The notes: generated by a model from the sequence alone, not told the origin. A DNA stretch of 64,000 nt from Myxococcus qinghaiensis (GCF_024198215.1 NZ_JAKCFA010000015.1:228729-292728), one strand, 5' to 3'. Positions 1 through 26,911 are shown, numbered from the stretch's first letter. Program-made: numbers and translations.

Positions 1-1787
1 CCGCCGCCCGCTTCGGCGCCCACTCCCTCACCTACGCGCAACTGGATGCGCGGGCCAACCAACTGGCGAACCATCTGCGACACCTGGGCGTGGGGCCAGG
101 GCAGCGGGTGGGACTCTTCCTGGAGCGCGGGCTGGAGCTGCTCGTCGGACTGCTCGGCATCCTCAAGTCGGGGGCGGCCTACGTCCCGCTCGACCCGATG
201 TACCCGGCGCCTCGGCTGATGCACATCCTCGAGGACAGCGGCGTTACCGCGCTGGTGACGGAGCCGGAGCTGGCGGCCCTCATCCCCGACTGGCGCGGAC
301 GCACGCTCCGGTCCTCCGACGCCGCCCAGGCCCCGTCCGCCTCGGCGGGCGCGACCACCGGGGGCTCCGACCTGGCGTACGTGCTCTACACCTCCGGCTC
401 CACGGGCTTGCCCAAGGGCGTGGCCGTCCCGCATGAGGCCGTGGCCAACTTCCTGATGTCGATGGGGCGCGAGCCCGGGATGACCGAACGGGACACGCTG
501 CTCGCGGTCACGACGGTCGCCTTCGACATCTCCGTGCTGGAGCTGTTCCTGCCCCTGAGCGTGGGCGGGTGCGTGGTCATCGCCAGCCAGGAGGAGGCGG
601 TGGATGGCACGCGTCTGATGCCGCTGGTGACGGCGAGCGGCGCCACGATGATGCAGGCCACGCCCTCCACCTGGCGGATGCTGCTGTCGCTGGGCTGGTC
701 CGGCCTCCCCACGTTGAAGCTCTTGTGCGGCGGAGAGGCCCTGCCCTCCGAGCTGCTCGCCCCGCTGCGCGCGCGCTGCGCGGAGCTGTGGAACATGTAC
801 GGCCCCACGGAGACCACCGTGTGGTCCACGGTGTCGCGGCTGGAGGCGGGCGGCCCGATTACACTCGGCCATCCCATCGCCAACACCCAGGCGCACGTGC
901 TGGATGCGTGGCTCCAGCCCGTGCCTCCCGGCGTGGTGGGCTCGCTGTATCTGGGCGGACTGGGCGTGGCCCGTGGCTACTTGAACCGTCCTGACCTCAC
1001 CGCCGCGAGCTTCGTGCCGGACCCGCACGCAGGGCGTCCAGGCGCACGCCTCTACCGCACCGGAGACCTGGCGCGGCGGCGGGCCGATGGCTCGCTGGAG
1101 TTCCTGGGGCGCGGCGACGGACAGGTGAAGCTGCGCGGCCACCGCGTCGAGCTGGGGGACATCGAGGCGCAGCTCGCCCGCTACCCCGGCGTGGCGGAGG
1201 CCGCCGTACGCCCGTGGGGACCGGCCGGCGACCCGGTGCTGGTCGCCTACGTCCAGCCCGTCCCAGGCACCGCCCTCGACGAAGCGGCTCTGCGCGAGCA
1301 CCTGCGCTCCCATCTTCCCGCGTACATGCTGCCCGCGCACTTCGCGGTGCTGGCGTCGTTCCCTCGCACGGCGAACAACAAGCTGGACCGCAAGGCGCTG
1401 CCTCCGCCCGCGACGGACTCGCGCGCCTCGGCCGCGTACGTGGCGCCGCGCACTCCTGACGAAGCGCGCCTCGCGACCATCTGGTGCGAGGTGCTGGGAG
1501 TGGAGCGCGTCGGCGTGGACGACCACTTCTTCGCCCTGGGCGGCCACTCGATGAAGGCCGTGCAGGCACTCGCGCGCATCCAGGAGGGCTGGCGCGTGGA
1601 CGTGGCCCTGCGCGTCCTCTTCGAGCACCCCACCCTGGGCGCCATGGCGAAGCACCTGGAGATGCTTCGCCCCAGCGAGTCGCGGCCCGCGCCGCCCCCG
1701 TTGGTCGCACGCCCCCGGCAGGCGCGCCGCGTCCAGGCGGACTCGCGCGCCGAGCTGAACCTGCCGGACCCCTCCCAACACGATTAG
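1..1787 (+). CDS. Nonribosomal peptide synthetase, 3' end (A-PCP), truncated by window edge
   Basis: The reading frame is open from base 3 and already inside an adenylation domain, so the gene starts upstream of the window. Visible A-domain motifs include LTYAQLDARANQLA, YTSGSTGLPKG (~nt 390), NMYGPTETT, YRTGDLARR and the catalytic-Lys region NNKLDRKALP. A carrier domain follows, with its 4'-phosphopantetheine serine in FFALGGHS (~nt 1538). No epimerase, C or TE domain follows; a short linker ends at TAG 1785-1787. Aligning by eye with GrsA gives the pocket code D-I-L-Q-L-G-M-V-W-K, two conservative changes from the classical glycine code DILQLGLIWK, so glycine is the likely substrate (inference). 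The PCP probably donates to the C domain that opens the next protein, whose ATG lies 47 nt after this stop. Confidence 0.93.
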   Translation, partial: AARFGAHSLTYAQLDARANQLANHLRHLGVGPGQRVGLFLERGLELLVGLLGILKSGAAYVPLDPMYPAPRLMHILEDSGVTALVTEPELAALIPDWRGRTLRSSDAAQAPSASAGATTGGSDLAYVLYTSGSTGLPKGVAVPHEAVANFLMSMGREPGMTERDTLLAVTTVAFDISVLELFLPLSVGGCVVIASQEEAVDGTRLMPLVTASGATMMQATPSTWRMLLSLGWSGLPTLKLLCGGEALPSELLAPLRARCAELWNMYGPTETTVWSTVSRLEAGGPITLGHPIANTQAHVLDAWLQPVPPGVVGSLYLGGLGVARGYLNRPDLTAASFVPDPHAGRPGARLYRTGDLARRRADGSLEFLGRGDGQVKLRGHRVELGDIEAQLARYPGVAEAAVRPWGPAGDPVLVAYVQPVPGTALDEAALREHLRSHLPAYMLPAHFAVLASFPRTANNKLDRKALPPPATDSRASAAYVAPRTPDEARLATIWCEVLGVERVGVDDHFFALGGHSMKAVQALARIQEGWRVDVALRVLFEHPTLGAMAKHLEMLRPSESRPAPPPLVARPRQARRVQADSRAELNLPDPSQHD

Positions 1788-1834
1788 CGCCGCCCCCTCT
1801 CGGGGCCGCCTCCACCTCTTCGCACCCAGTGGCC

Positions 1835-16076
<14,242 letters not shown>

Positions 16077-16084
<8 letters not shown>

Positions 16085-19000
16085 CGCGCTCCAGAAGCGG
16101 CTGGCCGGCTTGTCCCCGGAGAAGCGCGAGCTCGTGTTGAAGAAGCTGCGCGAGCAACAGAAGACCGCGGCGCCTGCGCCAACACAGGGCCCGCCCCCCA
16201 TCCTCCGCGCCCCACGCACCGAGCCGCTGCCGCTCTCCTACCCCCAGCGCCGGCTCTGGTTCCTGGACCAGTTCGAGCCAGGGACGCCGGCCTACAACAT
16301 CCCCGAGTTCGTGAGGCTGCGCGGCCCGCTCCAGGTGGAGGCACTGACGCGAGGTCTCGCCGAGGTCGTCCACAGGCACGAGGTACTGCGCACCACCTTC
16401 GCGGCCGTGGCCGGTGAACCCACGCAGCACGTCGTCCCGCGACTGGCACTCGAAGTCCCCGTGGTGGACCTGACGTCCCTGCCTACCGACGAGCGTGAAG
16501 CGCGCTGCCGGGAATTGGCGCTGCGCGAGGCGGGCCGATCCTTCGACCTGGCGAAGGGGCCGCTGCTGGCGACCACGCTGGTGCGGCTGGGCCCTGAGGA
16601 CCACGTCCTGTTGCTGGTGATGCACCACATCATCTCCGACGGCTGGTCCACCGGCGTGCTCGTGCGTGAGCTGGCGGCCCTGTACGACGCCTTCTCGCGC
16701 GGACAGCCCTCTCCGTTGACGGAGCTGCCCATCCAGTACGCCGACTTCGCGGTGTGGCAGCGGCGCTGGCTCCAGGGGGACGTGCTGGACGCCCAGCTCG
16801 GCTACTGGCGCCGACAGCTCACGGACGGCGACGCTCCGCTGAAGCTGCCCACGGACAGGGCGCGTCCCCGGGTGCGCACGTTCGCGGGAGGAAAGCGGAC
16901 CTTCGTCGTGAGCGCGGAGGTGACGCGGCGACTGCGCTCGCTCGCGGGCCAGGAGAAGGCCTCGCTGTACATGGTGCTGCTGGCCGCGTTCCAGGCCCAG
17001 CTCCACCGCTACACGCGCGAGCCCCGGCTCAGCGTCGGCACATACATCGCCAACCGCAATCGCGCCGCCATCGAGCCGCTCATCGGCTTCTTCCTCAACA
17101 CCCTCGTCATGCGCACGGACATGTCCGGCAACCCGCGCTTCCGCGAGCTGCTGCGGCGCGTGGTGGACGTGACGCTGGGCGCGTACGCACACCAGGACGT
17201 CCCGTTCGAGAAGCTGCTGGAGGAGCTGGCCCCCACGCGCGACACCAGCTTCCCGCCCTTCTTCCAGGCCATGCTGGTGCTGCAGAACACCCCCGAGGCC
17301 GAGGCCACGGTGGGGCCACTGCGGCTGGAGTCCTACTCCGTCCCGGGAGAGTCCTTCGCCCAGTTCGACCTCACGCTCTGGCTCGCCGAGGAGGCGGACG
17401 GACTGCAAGGCACGTGGGAGTACAACCGGGACCTCTTCGACGCCACCACCGCCGACCGCATGGTGGCGCACTTCCAGACGCTCCTGGCCAGCATCGCCGC
17501 CAGGCCCGACGAGCCCCTCGCCACACTGCCACTGCTCCCGCCGGAAGAGCGACAGCAGGTGCTGCACGGCTGGAACGAGGCCCGCCTGGATGTCCCGGCC
17601 GGCGCCTGTCTGCATCACCTCATCGCGGCCCATGCCACCAGGACGCCGGACGCCCTCGCCGTCGTCGACCCGGAGCGCCGTCTCACGTATGCCCAGCTCG
17701 ACCAGCGCGCCAACCAGCTCGCGCACCACCTGCGCGCCCTGGGCGTGGGCCCCGAGCAGCGCGTGGGCATCTTCCTGGAGCGCTCCGTCGACCTGGTGGT
17801 GGCGGTCCTCGCGGTGCTCAAGGCCGGGGGCACCTACGTCCCGCTGGACCCCTCCTATCCGCCGGACCGCACCGCGCTGATGCTCTCGGACAGCCAGCCC
17901 GCGCTGCTCATCACCCGGAGGACGCTGCGCGCCAACCTGCCCGCGTCTCGCCCCACGGTGGTGAGCCTGGACGAGGACGCCGTCGCCATCGAGGGCCGTT
18001 CGGACACGGCCCCCACGGGAGGCTCGGGACCCGAGCACCTCGCGTACGTGGTCTACACGTCGGGCTCCACGGGGCGCCCCAAGGGAGTGATGGTGGACCA
18101 CCGCGCTCTCGCGAATGCCTACTTCGCGTGGGAGCACGACTATCGGCTGCCCACGCTGCGCGCCCACCTGCAGATGGCGAGCTTCTCCTTCGACGTCTTC
18201 AGCGGGGACCTCGCGCGGGCGCTCGGCTCGGGCGCGGCGCTGGTGCTCTGCCCGCGTGAGTGGTTGCTGGAGCCCGAGCGGCTGCACGCGCTGATGGTGC
18301 GTGAGCAGGTGGACTGCGGTGAGTTCGTGCCCGCGGTGGTCCGCCTGCTGATGGCCCACCTCCAGGAGCGAGGAGAGCGCCTGGACTTCATGCGGCTGCT
18401 CATCGTCGGCTCGGATACGTGGGACATGCGCGAGTACACCCAGCTCCGGAGCCTGTGCGGCCCGGACACGCGACTGGTGAGCTCGTACGGTCTCAGCGAA
18501 GCGACCATCGACAGCACCTTCTTCGAGTCCGTCACGCCCAGCCCCAGCGAGCAGACCGTCCCGATTGGCCGCCCCTTCCCCAACGCGGAGATGTACCTGT
18601 TGGACGCGGCGCTGCAGCCCGTGCCCATCGGAGTCCCGGGGGAGCTGTTCGTCGGCGGCGTGGGGCTGGCACGAGGCTATTGGACGCAGCCGGGCCTCAC
18701 GGCCGAGCGCTTCATCCCGCATCCCTTCAGCGCGGAGCCCGGGGCCCGCGTGTACCGGACGGGAGACCTGGCGCGCCACGCGGCGGACGGCACGCTGGAG
18801 TTCATCGGGCGCAACGACACACAGGTGAAGCTGCGCGGCCACCGCATCGAGCTGGATGAAATCAGGGCGAGGCTGTTGGAGCACGCGAGCGTGCGCGCCG
18901 TGGAGCTGCTCGTCCGAGGCGACGGGGCGGCGCGGCAGCTCGTCGCGTACCTCACGCTGACGTCACCCGACGCGGTGGGCGAGGAGGCGCTCCGTCAGCA

Positions 19001-20242
19001 CCTGCGCCAGCACCTGCCCCTGTACATGGTGCCCTCGGCCTTCGTCCTCCTGGACGCCTTCCCCCTCACACCCAACGGCAAGGTGGACCGGCAGGCGCTC
19101 CCAGTGCCCGGGGACTCCCGGCGCGAGGAGGCGGAAGGCTTCATCGCGCCACGCGGAGACACCGAGCCGAAGCTCGCGGCGCTCTTCGAGGAGCTGCTGG
19201 GGACAGGCCCCATCGGTGCGAGCGACAGCTTCTTCGACCTGGGCGGTCACTCCCTGCTCGCCGTCCGGCTCGTGGCTCGGATACGCGAGCGCTTCGGCAA
19301 GGCGCCGTCCCTGGCGGTCCTCTTCCAGGGCCCCACGCTGGAACAGCTCGCGCGAGCGATTGAGCAGGACGGCGACAGCCCCTGGTCTCCGCTGGTGACA
19401 CTCCAGGCCGGGGGCGAGGGAGCGCCGCTGTTCTGCGTGCCAGGCGCGGGCGGCAACGTCCTCTACTTCCGGGAGCTGACGCGGCGGCTGGGCAAGGCGC
19501 GGCCCCTCTACGGACTCCAGGCCCGGGGACTGGACGGCGCGGAGCCTCCGCACGCCTCCGTCGAGGAGATGGCGGAGTGCAACGTCCAGGCGCTCCAGCG
19601 GGTGCGGCCGCACGGCCCCTATCACCTGCTGGGCCACTCCTTCGGAAGCTGGGTGGCCTTCGAGATGGCGCGGCGGCTCCAGGCGCAGGGCGAGGAGGTC
19701 GCCTTCCTGGGCCTCCTCAACACCCCTGTGCCCAGGCACCAGGAGCCCACCACCAACGCGCCCGCGCTCGACGACGCGGACTGGATGGCCTCCGTCGCCA
19801 GCGTCGCGGGCCGGCTGTATGGCGTTGACCTGGGAGTCTCCGCCGAAGCACTCAGGCCCCTCTCCCCAGAGGAGCGATTGGCCCACGTCACCAGGCGGCT
19901 CGTCCAAGGGGGCCTCTTGCCCCCCGACGCGGACAGCCAGCAGGTGCGCGGACTCATCCAGGTCTACAAGCGCGCCTACGAAATCACATACATCCCTCCG
20001 GCGGATGCGCGCCCCGCCCCCATCACCCTCTTCCGAGCCAGGGAGCGGCACGAGGATGACGGTGTCCTGCCGGGCGACTTCAAGGAGGACGCCACCTGGG
20101 GCTGGAGGCATCACGCGACACGCCCCGTCCTCGTCGAGGACATCCCGGGCGACCACATGACGATGCTGGCCGCGCCCCATGTCGATGAGCTCGCGGAGCG
20201 CGTGCGCTGGCACCTGGAGCACCCGTCCACGGAGCGTGGCCC

Positions 20243-20246
<4 letters not shown>
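16077..20246 (+). CDS. Terminal NRPS module: C-A-PCP-thioesterase
   Basis: This 1389-aa protein closes the assembly line. Its ATG overlaps the upstream NRPS stop by 8 nt and has a good ribosome binding site (GGAGG, 16064-16068, 8 nt before the ATG). The N-terminal ~30 residues are charged and helical and look like a docking segment that meets the acidic C-terminus of the previous protein (DEVDELSDEEV). Domains: C ~40-470 (HHIISDG ~183), A ~500-1010 (TSGSTG ~661), PCP ~1056 (DLGGHSLL), thioesterase ~1105-1380 with nucleophile Ser1188 in GHSFGSW and the likely catalytic His in GDHMTML. The hand-read code DVGELVSIDK again has Glu and Asp in the pocket, so a basic residue such as Orn is likely (inference). 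The TE should release the peptide by hydrolysis or cyclisation; which one cannot be told from sequence. Confidence 0.95.
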
Positions 20247-21612
<1,366 letters not shown>

Positions 21613-21616
<4 letters not shown>

Positions 21617-23367
21617 GCGCCGTCATTCCTCCGTCCATCGCCACGCTGAGCGAGCTGCTGCGGTGGCGCGCCAGCGTCCAGCCCGATGCGCCCGCCTACA
21701 CCTTCCTCGTCAACGGAGAGGACGAAGAGCAGCGCTGGAGCTACGCGGAGTTGGATCAGCGCTCCCGGGCCGTCGCCGCCGCACTCCAGGAACAGGGCGC
21801 CGCCAATGACCGGGCCCTGCTGCTGTTCGCGCCGGGGCTGGAGTACATCGGGTCGTTCTTCGGCTGCCTCGACGCGGGCGTGGCGGCGGTGCCCGTCTAC
21901 CCTCCCCAGAACGAGCAGACCCTGGCGCGCCTGCTCTCCATCATCACGGACGCAAGGCCGCGCTTCGCGCTCACCACGAGCGACATCCTGGAGAGCGTGA
22001 AGGCGTTCTCGGAGACGTACCCGCTGCTGAAGGAGCTGCGGTGGCTGGCGGTGGATGCGCTGCCCGCGGGCCAGGAGTCGCGCTGGAGGCCGCCGCGAAT
22101 CACGGGCGACAGCATGGCCTTTCTCCAATACACGTCCGGCTCCACGTCGACGCCCAAGGGCGTCATGGTGTTGCACCGGAACCTGCTCGCCAACGAGGAG
22201 ATGATTCGCCAGGGCTTCGGCAACGACTCGAGTTCAACGACCGTGGGCTGGTTGCCGCTCTACCATGACATGGGGCTCATCGGCACGGTGTTGCAGCCCA
22301 TGTTCCTGGGCTCGCACGCTGTGTTGATGTCTCCCTATTCATTCCTGCAGCGTCCGGTGCGGTGGCTGCGAGCCATCAGCAAGTACCGGGGCGTGGTGAG
22401 TGGAGGCCCCAACTTCGGGTATGCGCTGTGCGTCCGGAAGGTGAAGCCCGAGCAGCGCGAGGGATTGGACCTGAGCTCGTGGAAGATTGCCTTCAACGGC
22501 GCGGAGCCCGTGCGAGCGGACACCCTGGAGCGCTTCGCCGAGTCCTTCGCGCCACAGGGCTTCCAGAGGGCGGCGCTCTATCCTTGCTATGGGCTCGCCG
22601 AGGCGACGCTCTATGCGACGGGAGGGGCCCGCATGGTCACTCACCGCACCCTCGGCGTCGACGCGGGAGCGCTGGAGCGCAATCGCGTGGTCGAGGCCGC
22701 CCCTGGCGCGGAGGGCACGCGGACGCTGGTGGGCTGCGGGAGGGGTTGGGCGGGAGGCCAGTTGCGCATCGTCAATCCGGAGACGTCCGAGGCGTGCGCC
22801 GACGGTGAGGTGGGAGAGATCTGGGTCTCCGGGCCGCACGTCACCCAGGGCTACTGGGGCCGTGACGAGCACAACGCGGAGACCTTCCAGGCGCGAGTCC
22901 GGGGCCACGAGGCCGAGGGGGGATTCCTGCGCACGGGGGACCTGGGGTTCCAGCGAGAGGGAGAGCTGTTCGTCACCGGGCGCCTGAAGGACCTCATCAT
23001 CGTGGATGGGCGCAATCACTATCCCCAGGACATCGAGCAGACGGTCGAGACGCAGCACGAGGGCTTCCGGCTGGGCTGTTGCGTGGCCTTCTCGGTGGAG
23101 CGGGCCAACGAGGAGAAGCTGGTGGTGCTCATCGAGGTGGACCGTCAGTACACGCCCCCCGGAGACGGAGCGGGAGCGCACGTCCTGGAACAGGCGGAGG
23201 TGCTCAAGAAGGTGCGCCAGGCCGTCGCCGCAGCGCACTCTCTCGACGTCCACGAGCTCGTCCTGCTCCAGCACGGAGAGGTGCTCAAGACATCCAGCGG
23301 CAAGGTCCAGCGCCGAGCCTGCCGGGCGAAGTATCTGGAGGGTTCGTTCCAGCGCTGGCCAGACTGA
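21613..23367 (+). CDS. Fatty acyl-AMP ligase (FAAL, FadD32-like)
   Basis: A 584-aa ANL-superfamily enzyme of the FAAL group. It shows the P-loop-like YTSGSTSTPKG (~173-183), WLPLYHDMGLIG (~212-223), the FAAL-typical GGPNFGYALC, YGLAEATL and the C-terminal GRLKDLIIVDGRNHYPQDIE. FAALs activate fatty acids as acyl-adenylates and pass them to a carrier protein, which is the usual way lipopeptide synthesis is primed. The start is a TTG at 21613 that overlaps the MFS stop (TTGA); GAAGGAG lies 7 nt upstream, which supports it. No free acyl carrier protein or starter C domain is visible in the window, so the acceptor presumably lies on the truncated upstream NRPS. It is the last gene of the operon; a strong terminator follows 86 nt later. 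Confidence 0.93.
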
Positions 23368-23453
23368 AGAACACGCCTCCTCCGCAGTCCGGAGCAATAA
23401 CCCTCCGATGACAGGAACCACGGGCCATCGAGTGTGACTCAACACGAAGAGTC

Positions 23454-23481
23454 GTATCCGTCCGCCGGACGGATACCTTTT
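23454..23481 (+). terminator. Intrinsic terminator of the NRPS operon
   Basis: A perfect 10-bp inverted repeat (GTATCCGTCC / GGACGGATAC) with a 3-nt loop is followed by CTTTT. It lies 86 nt past the acyl-AMP ligase stop, on the strand of the NRPS genes, and marks the end of the core operon and the edge of the accessory island. Confidence 0.85.
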
Positions 23482-23484
23482 CAG

Positions 23485-23750
23485 GAAGCCACGCAATCCT
23501 TGGCAGCCGGGACCTCCGTGCGCGGCTTTCAGATGGCGCGCGCTGCAGGGGCATCTGGCGAGCATCACCCGTCGGTCGGTTACGGACCAGTTGCTTCCGC
23601 ACTGCTGGCAACCCTCCTCAGCCTCCGCTCCTTCCTCATCCTGAAACCACGCAAGCCTTGGCAACCAGGCCCTCCACGCACGGCTATCACGCTGCGCGGG
23701 GGGAAGCGTGCATCCGCTGCACGCCGGCAGTCGATCGGTTACATCAGTCC
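23485..23750. repeat. Two degenerate ~107-bp direct repeats (23485-23590 and 23643-23750)
   Basis: Both copies begin with GAARCCACGCAAKCCTTGGCA and end with CGGTYGGTTAC- or CGATCGGTTAC-like sequence, 158 nt apart. Identity by eye is roughly 70%. In one frame both would read E-x-T-Q-x-L-A-x-x-x-S-x-x-G-(F/Y), so they may be eroded pieces of one coding or mobile sequence. They sit between the operon terminator and the 3' end of the reverse transcriptase gene. No intact gene is seen here. Confidence 0.6.
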
Positions 23751-23788
23751 GGCACAGCGCTCACCGGATGGATCTGACAAGGACCCAA

Positions 23789-26700
23789 TCACCCCCCATC
23801 CCCACTGGGGGACTGTCGCTTTGGCTTAATCTCGAGAGGCTGGGGATCCGCTTCATCTCCGCCTGTTTTCGAAGGGGCTCGGCTCGGCACTGGATCGGAG
23901 GAAACCATGCCGGGGGGCACAGGCTTCCATTCGGGCCAATCATCCTTGTGAATCGTCGTTCGCTCGCGTTCATAGAGTTCAGGATCTGCGCGGTATTTTT
24001 GCAGGAGCCCAATCTGAAGTTCTACAACGACCGTCTCATTCTGTCCCCGAGTAATGAGGCGCGAAGCTTCACGCTTCCATGGATCTGAATAAGGACCACG
24101 AACTCGGCAATCCGAGAAGATGCCATTATTCGCCACCCCAACAAAGCTATGTAACTCCAGGGCTGTCGAATGAACCAGGTACTCGAAACTGGTGATATCC
24201 TTATTCCAGGCGGGAACCAACAACAGGTCGATACGTCCAAGCAACTTCGATCTGGCATCAACCTCAAGCAGCTCACTACATATCAAGGGAATGAAACGAC
24301 CATGCTCACTATGAAACACAGTAAACCGACGGTCTGTCGCGCGCGTCGCGAATTCAAACCTCTCCTTACGAAGGAGACGTGCCTCGTGGTGCGCTGGTCG
24401 ACGCTTTGTCCAGATCCAACCCGCTGCAGACATATACGCACGAGGAACAAAGGCAACCGCCTCATTGTACACTTTATCGCCGACAACCTCATACTCGACA
24501 CCAGCAATCAACGAAAGGGTCGGCTCATTATTACCAATATGCCGCATCACTTCGCGAAGCCAACGACGAGGCAATGAGAGCTCAGGCAGGACAAGCATCG
24601 TCGCAATGCCCCGTTGCTTCGCCCGCCCCGCTGCCTCGATTGCTTGATTAAGAACCCTGGAGAGCCGGCGTTGACGCTCCATGCTCAACACAGGCGCAGT
24701 GAGCGAGGGTTCCCACCATTTCTCCTCAGTACACAGATTTCCAAGAACCAACTGAGCCTCGCGCAGGCCGTCAGTAGAATGCCCCTGGGGGGACATGGCA
24801 ACAACCGCAGCCCCTCCTTCGATCTCTTCCATTGCCGATGCTAAATAACTGGTTCCACGGACCGCGTTGACCACGTGAACAAGATCGACAAGGGGACGCT
24901 CGGCGCGAAGCCAGCGCAACATGATGTCGGAGTAGCTAGGTGGCCGAGCAAGCAGCAGCAACTCAATCTCACTTAGACTGGAGAAGATCGGGTCTCTTGT
25001 CTTTTCACAGGCCTTGCGGAACTCACTGATCCTCATCACTCTGTCGGAGTCGAACTGGGGGTCGATTGCCTCATGCTCCAGGGCAGCCAGCGCATCCAAA
25101 GGGCGCACGACTAGCGCGCAACCCATGTAAAAATCTGTCTCCCTATCAACCCATCGCAAGTCAGAACTGGAAAGCAACTGCGCATATCGCAAGAGCGTCT
25201 CAGGCAAGAAGACATTCTTCCTGAAGCTAAATCCGTCATCAAGGACTCGAACTCCTCGAGAGCTAAATCCCCGCTCATCAAATACTGCAGAACTACAAAT
25301 GGTCTCTACGAGTAGTTCCGCAACCCATTCTTGCAACCTCCTGCGAGCGCGGGATGCCGCGATTCTGTTTGGGCCCCATTGGACCCTGATGGAGCGTCCG
25401 TGATCACCGGCCAAGCCAGTAACTCGACTCCACAGAGAGTCGAACACTTCATTAGCCGTCTTGACATCACCAGCAACGAGCGCAGCAGCAAGAATCTTGT
25501 TGGATTGATCTAGAAGATCGACCCACCGGGACCAATCGGTTGCTATTCGACCGACCCTTCCGAGGTGTGACCGCGAGAACTTGCTGGCATCTTCGCGCGA
25601 CAGCATCGCCGCTGCAGTCATGACCTTCTCGCAAACCGAACTCACAGCAAGTTTGCGGAGATTTAGGGCATCTGCCTCGCGAAGCGCCCGAATTGGTTCT
25701 GCCCCAGGTGAAGCAGACACCAAGTGCTGCAAGTGCTCGCTTCGAGGATCAAGAAAGCGTCGACGCTCGCTGGAGACAAGATCCAACTCGCCTGCAACAG
25801 CACCTAGATACTCCAGTCCTTGGGGCCCTTCGAGATTGAATACTCTTAATTTCGATGCCTGGATTTCAAAACTGGAGCCAGTTCGACCGATGGCCTGCCC
25901 ATCCAATACATATCGACCCACACTGCCCTGTTTCTGACTCAGCGGCAGAAGACTTGAGATGAACTCACGGGGAGGCAATGCGGGTGTTTTCTCTCGCCGC
26001 TGAACAATAAGAATGTCATCGACATAGCGACCATAGTAGGTGATACCTGGCCGTGCCGCAATGATATCATCAAAGTCACACAATGCCAGGTTCGCAATCA
26101 GTCGAGCAGTCAAGGAGCCGACAGGAACCCCTATGGTGGGCTCAACTCCAATTGAGTCTCCAACAAGCGCGCGGTAGCTCCCAAATGCGTCCAGCAGCCC
26201 CTGGGTTGAGTCAATATACTCAACTGAATTAAACGGGATTCCAGCCCAAGATGCGGCGCGCTCGATCTTGTGGATGAAGGACTCTTCAATCAAAAAGCGC
26301 GGATCGATGCAGTCAAAGTAACTAGTCAGGTCAAGGGCGGCCAATGTGCATCGGCCACTCTCATGCCCCAGCAACAAGCGCGCCTCGTCAAGTGCGGCTT
26401 CGCGAAAAGAGCGGTACGCAGGGACCCAGTACTTATATATTCTACGACCGGCGGCAGGTATTCGAGCTGGCGTCCCTCGTACGTTGAGTCGGTTTGCGAG
26501 ACACGACGGCGTGAGTAAGGCATCAAGTGCTGGGCCATAGGCCCGGAGCCAGAGCACTTCGCTAATGGCGAATTCAGGACTAGGCTCTAGCAGGACTCGA
26601 ACATTCAATCTCTCGATTCTGTGCTCAATCGGCTGTTCAGGGATCGAAATGAAGGAACTGTTGCTCTTGGGAGTATCTCGACGACCTATGGACTTCGGAC

Positions 26701-26911
26701 GGATCCACACTCGCCCGATCTTCGCGGACCTGAATATTCGATCAGATGTCACCCCTCGCTCACCGATCGCTTTTAGATTGGCAGCTAGGTTTTGTTCGAA
26801 TTGAGCAAAGTTGAGCCGACCCGTGCCACGGCGCTCGGCCGCCACTTCGAACTTGGCCAATCGATAGGACCAAAGCAGATGATCTTGAAGAATGGGCAAC
26901 TCGGAGGCCAT
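23789..26911 (-). CDS. drt1: DRT type 1 (UG1) antiphage reverse transcriptase-nitrilase
   Basis: The protein has 1040 aa. The N-terminal half is a reverse transcriptase: catalytic Asp194 and Asp200 in LDLTSYFDCID, GVPVGSLTARL (~261-271) and the catalytic YVDD box (296-299). The C-terminal third is a nitrilase/carbon-nitrogen hydrolase domain with a plausible Glu-Lys-Cys triad: Glu777 in LVLPELS, Lys836 in WTKRRPAHHEA and Cys878 in LICSELLE. An RT fused to a nitrilase is the hallmark of 'unknown group' UG1, known as defence-associated RT type 1, which protects bacteria from phages. The region between the domains (~330-760) is largely helical. Base composition is clearly lower in GC than the NRPS genes, consistent with transfer. 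The start at 26911 is the first ATG; it has no strong ribosome binding site. The gene stands alone and runs opposite to the NRPS operon. Confidence 0.88.
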   Translation of the reverse strand: MASELPILQDHLLWSYRLAKFEVAAERRGTGRLNFAQFEQNLAANLKAIGERGVTSDRIFRSAKIGRVWIRPKSIGRRDTPKSNSSFISIPEQPIEHRIERLNVRVLLEPSPEFAISEVLWLRAYGPALDALLTPSCLANRLNVRGTPARIPAAGRRIYKYWVPAYRSFREAALDEARLLLGHESGRCTLAALDLTSYFDCIDPRFLIEESFIHKIERAASWAGIPFNSVEYIDSTQGLLDAFGSYRALVGDSIGVEPTIGVPVGSLTARLIANLALCDFDDIIAARPGITYYGRYVDDILIVQRREKTPALPPREFISSLLPLSQKQGSVGRYVLDGQAIGRTGSSFEIQASKLRVFNLEGPQGLEYLGAVAGELDLVSSERRRFLDPRSEHLQHLVSASPGAEPIRALREADALNLRKLAVSSVCEKVMTAAAMLSREDASKFSRSHLGRVGRIATDWSRWVDLLDQSNKILAAALVAGDVKTANEVFDSLWSRVTGLAGDHGRSIRVQWGPNRIAASRARRRLQEWVAELLVETICSSAVFDERGFSSRGVRVLDDGFSFRKNVFLPETLLRYAQLLSSSDLRWVDRETDFYMGCALVVRPLDALAALEHEAIDPQFDSDRVMRISEFRKACEKTRDPIFSSLSEIELLLLARPPSYSDIMLRWLRAERPLVDLVHVVNAVRGTSYLASAMEEIEGGAAVVAMSPQGHSTDGLREAQLVLGNLCTEEKWWEPSLTAPVLSMERQRRLSRVLNQAIEAAGRAKQRGIATMLVLPELSLPRRWLREVMRHIGNNEPTLSLIAGVEYEVVGDKVYNEAVAFVPRAYMSAAGWIWTKRRPAHHEARLLRKERFEFATRATDRRFTVFHSEHGRFIPLICSELLEVDARSKLLGRIDLLLVPAWNKDITSFEYLVHSTALELHSFVGVANNGIFSDCRVRGPYSDPWKREASRLITRGQNETVVVELQIGLLQKYRADPELYERERTTIHKDDWPEWKPVPPGMVSSDPVPSRAPSKTGGDEADPQPLEIKPKRQSPSGDGG

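Noticed and set aside
23434..23829. 131-codon frame over the direct repeats
   Set aside because: The repeats do not keep the same frame within it and no family is recognised.
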